DNA of 64,000 nt from UBA1926 sp036732005 (lineage in GTDB: Bacteria > Planctomycetota > Phycisphaerae > Phycisphaerales > UBA1924), in contig DAINDF010000001.1 of NCBI GenBank assembly GCA_036732005.1, positions 248,001 through 312,000 of the forward strand, given 5' to 3'. Below the pieces are notes generated by a model. That model searched no databases, had not been told where the DNA came from, and saw only the letters and a program-made list of their open reading frames with translations. This document shows, in pieces, positions 60,862 to 64,000 of this stretch. A program made the position numbers and the translations under genes. Each line of letters begins with the position of its first letter. The stretch's first letter is position 1.

Positions 60862-61468
60862 GGTCTGCTCCGTGTCGTGAACCAGTGGAGTCCCGGGAAC
60901 CCCCTCCGCCTCCGCTGCGCTCCGGCACCTCCCCCGTCGGTGACGGGGGAGGAGATTCCGGATTCGGCGCCCGCTGCGCTCTCGAAGTCTGCTCCAATTC
61001 TCCTCTCCCGTCACCGACGGGGAGGTGGCCCGGCTCATCCGCAGGATGAGACGGGTCGGAGGGGGTCCCCCGGTTTCGACGAGACCGTATGCGGGCCAAG
61101 GCCGTCCGTTCGATCAGTGACAGCACGCCCTGGAGATTGTCCCGGACATCAACCGCCCGGATGCGCATCACTCTCAGGTTGCGAGCCACCATCCAGGCGT
61201 CGCGCCGGTGGTCGTGGTCCTTCTGATCGCCCTGATGGCTCGACCCGTCGATCTCCACCACCAGCGCCGCCTGGTGGCAGTAGAAGTCGGCGATATACGG
61301 GCCGAGCGGGTGCTGGCGGCGGAAACGGAGGGTGGCGAGTTGACCGGCTCTGAGGTGGTTCCAGAGGCGGCGCTCCGGCGGGGTCATCTCTCGGCGAAGC
61401 GAGCGTGCCCGAGGCTTTGCTTTGGCGTCGGCTGTGAGCGGCTTGTGGAATGTGGGCCTGGCGGACAT
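60737..61468 (-). CDS. DUF559 endonuclease-like protein with C-terminus running through REP-like repeats
   Basis: 243 aa from the ATG before SARPTFHKPL. Residues about 25-130 match DUF559: MTPPERRLWNHLRAGQLA, RFRRQHPLGPYIADFYC, LVVEIDGSSHQGDQ, the Vsr/restriction-endonuclease-like fold with Asp and Glu metal ligands. After LSLIERTALARIRS the reading frame crosses two inverted hairpin repeats (giving PADEPGHLPVGDGRG and ESPPPSPTGEVP) and ends 125 bases inside fahA, so the natural C-terminus is probably near residue 140 and the rest is read-through of inserted repeats. Standalone DUF559 genes often lie beside such repeats. Confidence 0.75.
   Translation of the reverse strand: MSARPTFHKPLTADAKAKPRARSLRREMTPPERRLWNHLRAGQLATLRFRRQHPLGPYIADFYCHQAALVVEIDGSSHQGDQKDHDHRRDAWMVARNLRVMRIRAVDVRDNLQGVLSLIERTALARIRSRRNRGTPSDPSHPADEPGHLPVGDGRGELEQTSRAQRAPNPESPPPSPTGEVPERSGGGGGSRDSTGSRHGADHALRDQRDPRPEARILGRERQRPGDRLPDPEPADLRLVRRG
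60899..60955 (+). repeat. REP-like hairpin repeat, copy A
   Basis: Begins ACCCCCTCCGCC and ends with CCTCCCCCGTC-GGT-GACGGGGGAGG, a perfect 11-bp stem with a three-base loop, then AGA. Same sequence pattern as copies B and C. Located just upstream of fahA, inside the 3' part of the DUF559 frame. Confidence 0.85.
61000..61067 (-). repeat. REP-like hairpin repeat, copy B (inverted)
   Basis: In minus orientation it reads ACCCCCTCCGACCCGTCTCA and continues to GCCACCTCCCCGTCGGTGAC, the same start and hairpin arms as copies A and C. Between them is an extra CTCATCC/GGATGAG palindrome not present in A or C. A and B face each other 44 bases apart. Confidence 0.8.
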
Positions 61469-61475
61469 CTGGGGG

Positions 61476-61530
61476 ACCCCCTCCGCCTCACTTCGTTCGG
61501 CACCTCCCCCGTCGGTGACGGGGGAGGAGA
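61476..61530 (+). repeat. REP-like hairpin repeat, copy C
   Basis: ACCCCCTCCGCCTCACTTCG followed by the identical CCTCCCCCGTCGGTGACGGG hairpin core seen in copy A. It begins 8 bases upstream of the DUF559 start codon and in plus orientation, so the nuclease gene is bracketed by copies B and C. Confidence 0.85.
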
Positions 61531-61661
61531 GTGTCGAGTCGGGTGAATTCGGCCCATTCATCGCGGCGCAGTCTACAGCGTCGGCTCGAGCATGCCCGCC
61601 TCGTCCGGCTTCGGCGTCGGGGCGTGCGTTCCGGGCCCCGATCGAAAAGATGGATGGGGGC

Positions 61662-61700
61662 TTGACAACGGGGGAAAATCGTGTAACCTTTCAGTTACAC
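61662..61700 (+). promoter_or_regulatory. Promoter and palindromic operator of the arsR-type gene
   Basis: TTGACA (61662-61667) is a consensus -35 box. GTGTAAC (61681-61687) and GTTACAC (61694-61700) form a perfect inverted repeat with a six-base spacer, overlapping the expected -10 (TAACCT at 61684-61689). The ATG at 61701 follows directly. This is the usual layout of ArsR-family autorepression sites. The very short distance to the ATG suggests a leaderless or nearly leaderless transcript. Confidence 0.75.
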
Positions 61701-62096
61701 ATGCAGCCTGACGCCATGGACGCGGTCTTTCAGGCGTTGGCTCACCAGGCCCGACGGCGGATCCTCGACATTGTCAGGGCCGCGCCGGGGGTCCCGGTGG
61801 GCGAGGTCTGTTCACATTTCGGCATGAGCCGGATCGCCGTGCTGAAACACATCAGGGTTCTTGAGGAGGCGGGCCTCCTGCTCGGGGAGAAGCGAGGCCG
61901 GGAGCGGCTGCTGCGGTTCAATGTCATCCCGATTCAGTTGATCCACGATCGGTGGTCGGACGAGTACAGCGGGTTCTGGGCGGGATCACTCGCGGACCTG
62001 AAGTACCGCGTGGAGCGGGCCGCGTCGGGCGAACGAGGCGCGGAAACGGAGAAACAGCGTCCCCGGGCCAGACCGGGGAAGAAGGGGCGATCATGA
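61701..62096 (+). CDS. ArsR-family winged-helix regulator (SRPBCC-linked type)
   Basis: 131 aa. VFQALAHQARRRILDIVRAA, VGEVCSHFGMSRIAVLKHIR (recognition helix), LEEAGLLLGEKRGRERLLRF are typical of ArsR proteins paired with AHSA1/SRPBCC genes. No CxC metal site of arsenic or zinc sensors is present. C-terminal tail is basic. The ATG at 61701 follows the operator directly; the ATG of MDAVFQAL at 61716 is an alternative. Upstream open codons cross repeat C and are not part of the gene. Stop overlaps the next ATG (ATGA). Likely represses its own operon. Confidence 0.85.
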   Translation: MQPDAMDAVFQALAHQARRRILDIVRAAPGVPVGEVCSHFGMSRIAVLKHIRVLEEAGLLLGEKRGRERLLRFNVIPIQLIHDRWSDEYSGFWAGSLADLKYRVERAASGERGAETEKQRPRARPGKKGRS

Positions 62097-62632
62097 GCGT
62101 GAGCACGGAACAGTCGTCGGGACGGTGCGTCTTCCGGGTGCAGATCAACGGCCCGATCGACGCGGTGTGGCGGGAGCTGACGAAGACCGGCGAGGTGCAG
62201 CCGGCGATTTTCAACAATGTCATGCACACCTCCGGCGGCGTGCAGCCCGGGTCGTTGATGCAGATGCGGAGCAAGGACGGGAAGTATGTGGGCATGGTGG
62301 GCACGATCCTGGAGGTGACCCCGCCCCACCGCTTCAGCCACACGCTCCGGTTCACGCACCTGGACGACCCGGAGTGCGTCGTGGTCTACGAACTCCGCGA
62401 AAAGGACGGCGGCACCGAGTTCACGCTAACGGTCGAGAAGATGCCGGAGGGGACGAAGACCGGCAAAAGCATGATGCAGGGCGGCCCGATGATCTGCTCG
62501 ACCCTCAAGGCGGTGATCGAGCAGGGCGGCCCGCCCCTCATGACGCGGGTGCTCTTTGCCGCTTTCGGCGCGCTGGCCCCGATCACCACACCCGCCAAGT
62601 GCAAGGCGGAGCACTGGCCGCTCAGGGCGTGA
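62093..62632 (+). CDS. SRPBCC/AHSA1-domain protein
   Basis: 179 aa. CVFRVQINGPIDAVWRELTK, GGVQPGSLMQMRSKDGKYVG, EVTPPHRFSHTLRFTHLDDP, VVVYELREKDGGTEFTLTVE is the START/Bet-v1-like fold used for binding hydrophobic ligands. Coupled to the ArsR-type gene (ATGA overlap), a very common bacterial pair whose ligand is generally unknown. The last 30 residues (LFAAFGALAPITTPAKCKAE) form an extra helix. Gap of 9 bases to the convergent unknown gene. Confidence 0.85.
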   Translation: MSVSTEQSSGRCVFRVQINGPIDAVWRELTKTGEVQPAIFNNVMHTSGGVQPGSLMQMRSKDGKYVGMVGTILEVTPPHRFSHTLRFTHLDDPECVVVYELREKDGGTEFTLTVEKMPEGTKTGKSMMQGGPMICSTLKAVIEQGGPPLMTRVLFAAFGALAPITTPAKCKAEHWPLRA

Positions 62633-62641
62633 ATCCGGGCC

Positions 62642-63580
62642 TCAGAGCCAGCCCAGTTTGCGCAGATCATCGAGCGGCTCGGCGAACGAGCAGGACCCGT
62701 AGCCGAGGCAGAACGACTCGCGGCACCGGGCGAGTTGCGTGTTGTCGATGGCGAGATCACGCCATCCCGCCCGGTCCTCGGCGAGCACGAACGCCGTGTG
62801 GTCCGTCTCGGCGAGGATCGCCTCGATCTGATCGGCCTTCAGGCGGAGCGAGCGCGCCAACGCCGCGGCGAGGAAGACATTGAGATAGCCGTGCATGACC
62901 GCCCGGGGCGCGTCGGGGTGATAGGTCAGGGCGTGCACGGCGCGGATCGGGTGGTGCAGGCCCGCGGTGGCCTTGAAGGGAACATCGGCGGCGGCGCACG
63001 CGGCGATGAACGAAGCGAGACGATCGGGCGGGGGAATCAGCTCCGGCGTGACCCCCCCGCAACGGACTTTGCCCCCGACGCCCGGGTTGCCCGAGAGCGC
63101 GGCGACCATTCCGCGGAAGTCGGTGTCCAGCGGGATCTCGAAGAAGACCGAGTACTCCTCCGGGATTGCGTCGATCGCTTCGTCGATGAAGGCGGAACTC
63201 GTCGCCCGCAGCTCCAGCGCTCGAACACGGGCGAGCCCCCGGTCCTCGTCGGCGTGGCGCTCGTTGAACGCGTCGGCGGCGTCGAGCGAGGCCTCGAGCG
63301 GAAGGTCGCATACGACCGAGACGCCCCAGGGCTCGCCTGTGTGGGCCATCTCCCGGTAGCCGCTGGTCGCGTAGGTGCCGGGCATGAGCGCACGCCCGTG
63401 CTCGGTGAGTTCCTCGAGCCGGCTCGCGGGGCAGATGAAGCGGTCGAGCGCGAACGCATCGGGCCCGGCGAGATCACGGGCGAAGTTCTGGGCCGCGACG
63501 GGCATGGAACACCCGGCGGGCGGGAACAGACCGGCGTAGTCGATCAGATTGGTGAGCAGCGTCTGGACGGTTCCGAGCAT
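62642..63580 (-). CDS. 312-aa conserved-looking protein of unknown function
   Basis: 312 aa from the ATG before LGTVQTLLTN. NLIDYAGLFPPAGCSMPVAA, FALDRFICPASRLEEL, FFEIPLDTDFRGMVAAL, GGKVRCGGVTPELIPPPD, FKATAGLHHPIRAVHAL and DHTAFVLAEDRAGWRDLAID are strongly patterned, TIM-barrel-like blocks. I recall similar unnamed proteins in other planctomycetes and cyanobacteria but cannot give a function. No signal peptide. Position next to fahA-region genes does not define a role. Upstream in-frame codons are Arg/Ala-rich and probably not translated. Confidence 0.65.
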   Translation of the reverse strand: MLGTVQTLLTNLIDYAGLFPPAGCSMPVAAQNFARDLAGPDAFALDRFICPASRLEELTEHGRALMPGTYATSGYREMAHTGEPWGVSVVCDLPLEASLDAADAFNERHADEDRGLARVRALELRATSSAFIDEAIDAIPEEYSVFFEIPLDTDFRGMVAALSGNPGVGGKVRCGGVTPELIPPPDRLASFIAACAAADVPFKATAGLHHPIRAVHALTYHPDAPRAVMHGYLNVFLAAALARSLRLKADQIEAILAETDHTAFVLAEDRAGWRDLAIDNTQLARCRESFCLGYGSCSFAEPLDDLRKLGWL

Positions 63581-63640
63581 GGGAACATCGTACGGTGCAC
63601 GGCAGGCCGCACGCGGCCCCCATGCGGCGAACAAGGCGAA

Positions 63641-63668
63641 AGAAAAGGCCCCGCGATTCGGGGCCTTT
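63641..63668 (-). terminator. Intrinsic terminator of the right-edge GC-dockerin gene
   Basis: AAAGGCCCCG (63644-63653) pairs with CGGGGCCTTT (63659-63668) across five bases; on the minus strand it is followed by TTTTCTTT. It lies 28 bases beyond the minus-strand stop at 63696. Confidence 0.8.
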
Positions 63669-63695
63669 CGGGGCGGCCGAGTTTGTCAGGACGGG

Positions 63696-64000
63696 TCAGG
63701 GACAGCCGGCGTTGAACGAGGTCACGAACGCGTTGATGTCCGCAAGGTCGAAGACGCCGAACGGCGCGACGAGGTCCGCCGGGGGCTGCTGGCCGACAAA
63801 CGCCGTGACAAACGCGTTGATATCAGCAAGGTCGAGCACGCCGAACGGGGGCGCGATGTCGGCGTCGCAATCGGTGAGGTAGGTCACCTGGAACTCGAGC
63901 ACGACCGGGCGGCCCGACTGCTCGACGGCAACCGTTGTGATCGTGTTCAGGCCCGGGACGAGGCTCTGGTCGAAGGTACGGCGGAGCTCGTTCCGATCGA
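63696..64000 (-). CDS. GC-type dockerin protein, C-terminal end (partial)
   Basis: The last 101 residues of a gene continuing past the window; the frame is open to base 64000. It shows a beta-rich piece (FDQSLVPGLNTITTVAVEQS) and the tail CDADIAPPFGVLDLADINAF / ADLVAPFGVFDLADINAF ending NAGCP, both halves of the degenerate PFG type. The main domain and signal peptide are outside the window, so no function can be assigned. Confidence 0.8.
   Translation of the reverse strand, partial: DRNELRRTFDQSLVPGLNTITTVAVEQSGRPVVLEFQVTYLTDCDADIAPPFGVLDLADINAFVTAFVGQQPPADLVAPFGVFDLADINAFVTSFNAGCP

Noticed and set aside
61422..61700. 93-codon upstream extension of the ArsR-type gene
   Set aside because: It crosses repeat C and the operator; the family start is at 61701 or 61716.

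Overview
The window is very G+C-rich (by eye close to 70%) and densely coded. It fits a planctomycete of the class Phycisphaerae. The main evidence is eight secreted proteins that end in the bipartite Cys...GCP dockerin-like tail known from that group. Supporting evidence is several planctomycete-style prepilin genes, a PEP-CTERM-type tail, and genes for a lipopolysaccharide-bearing outer membrane (LpxK and an LptD-like porin). No rRNA, tRNA, CRISPR array or insertion sequence was found.

Layout. 1-4735: the downstream part of a type II secretion/type IV pilus operon (PilN end, PilO, a PilP/GspC-like protein, four pseudopilins, and a GspK/PilX-like protein fused to a LamG lectin domain). 4976-7343 (minus): a reduced EBO-type metabolite-traffic operon (EboE, an EboB-like TatD hydrolase and a 100-aa unknown), divergent from a fatty-acid desaturase. 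8673-15506 (minus): a TauE/SafE exporter, a secreted GH57 protein, an Rrf2 regulator, LpxK, a small membrane protein and Maf. 15615-23121 (plus): a nitrilase-type amidase, MsrA, a secreted esterase, RtcB and an LptD-like protein. 23142-30694: a lipoprotein, ThiS and CinA, a PH-domain protein with a GNAT acetyltransferase, a second lipoprotein, PrpB with a small partner, a phosphatase-like lipoprotein and RmuC. 30933-37955: a small unknown, a short flagellin divergent from a MoxR ATPase, an orphan peptide-ABC ATPase, an asparagine synthetase, an M64 peptidase and ribosomal protein L31. 38292-46653: a matrixin-like protease, MetH, an RluA-type pseudouridine synthase and a WD40/PD40 beta-propeller. 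46671-54442: an alpha/beta hydrolase with an unusual tandem C-terminal module, two large secreted GC-dockerin proteins and a prepilin, part of this in visibly lower-G+C DNA. 54681-64000: a sugar transporter, another prepilin, two paralogous secreted proteins with different C-terminal sorting tails, fumarylacetoacetase, a DUF559 nuclease among three REP-like hairpin repeats, an ArsR/SRPBCC pair behind a clear palindromic operator, a conserved unknown, and the end of another GC-dockerin protein.

How the genes work together. Envelope and secretion functions dominate: pseudopilins, two prepilin-like proteins, lipid A kinase, LptD-like porin, and eight proteins sharing one C-terminal tail. The cargo on that tail is varied (GH57 glycosidase, esterase, two metalloproteases, a beta-helix, unknown folds), so the tail most likely serves a common sorting or anchoring route. 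Many neighbouring genes overlap by four bases (ATGA or GTGA), which suggests translational coupling. Intrinsic terminators with 7-12 bp stems delimit several units.
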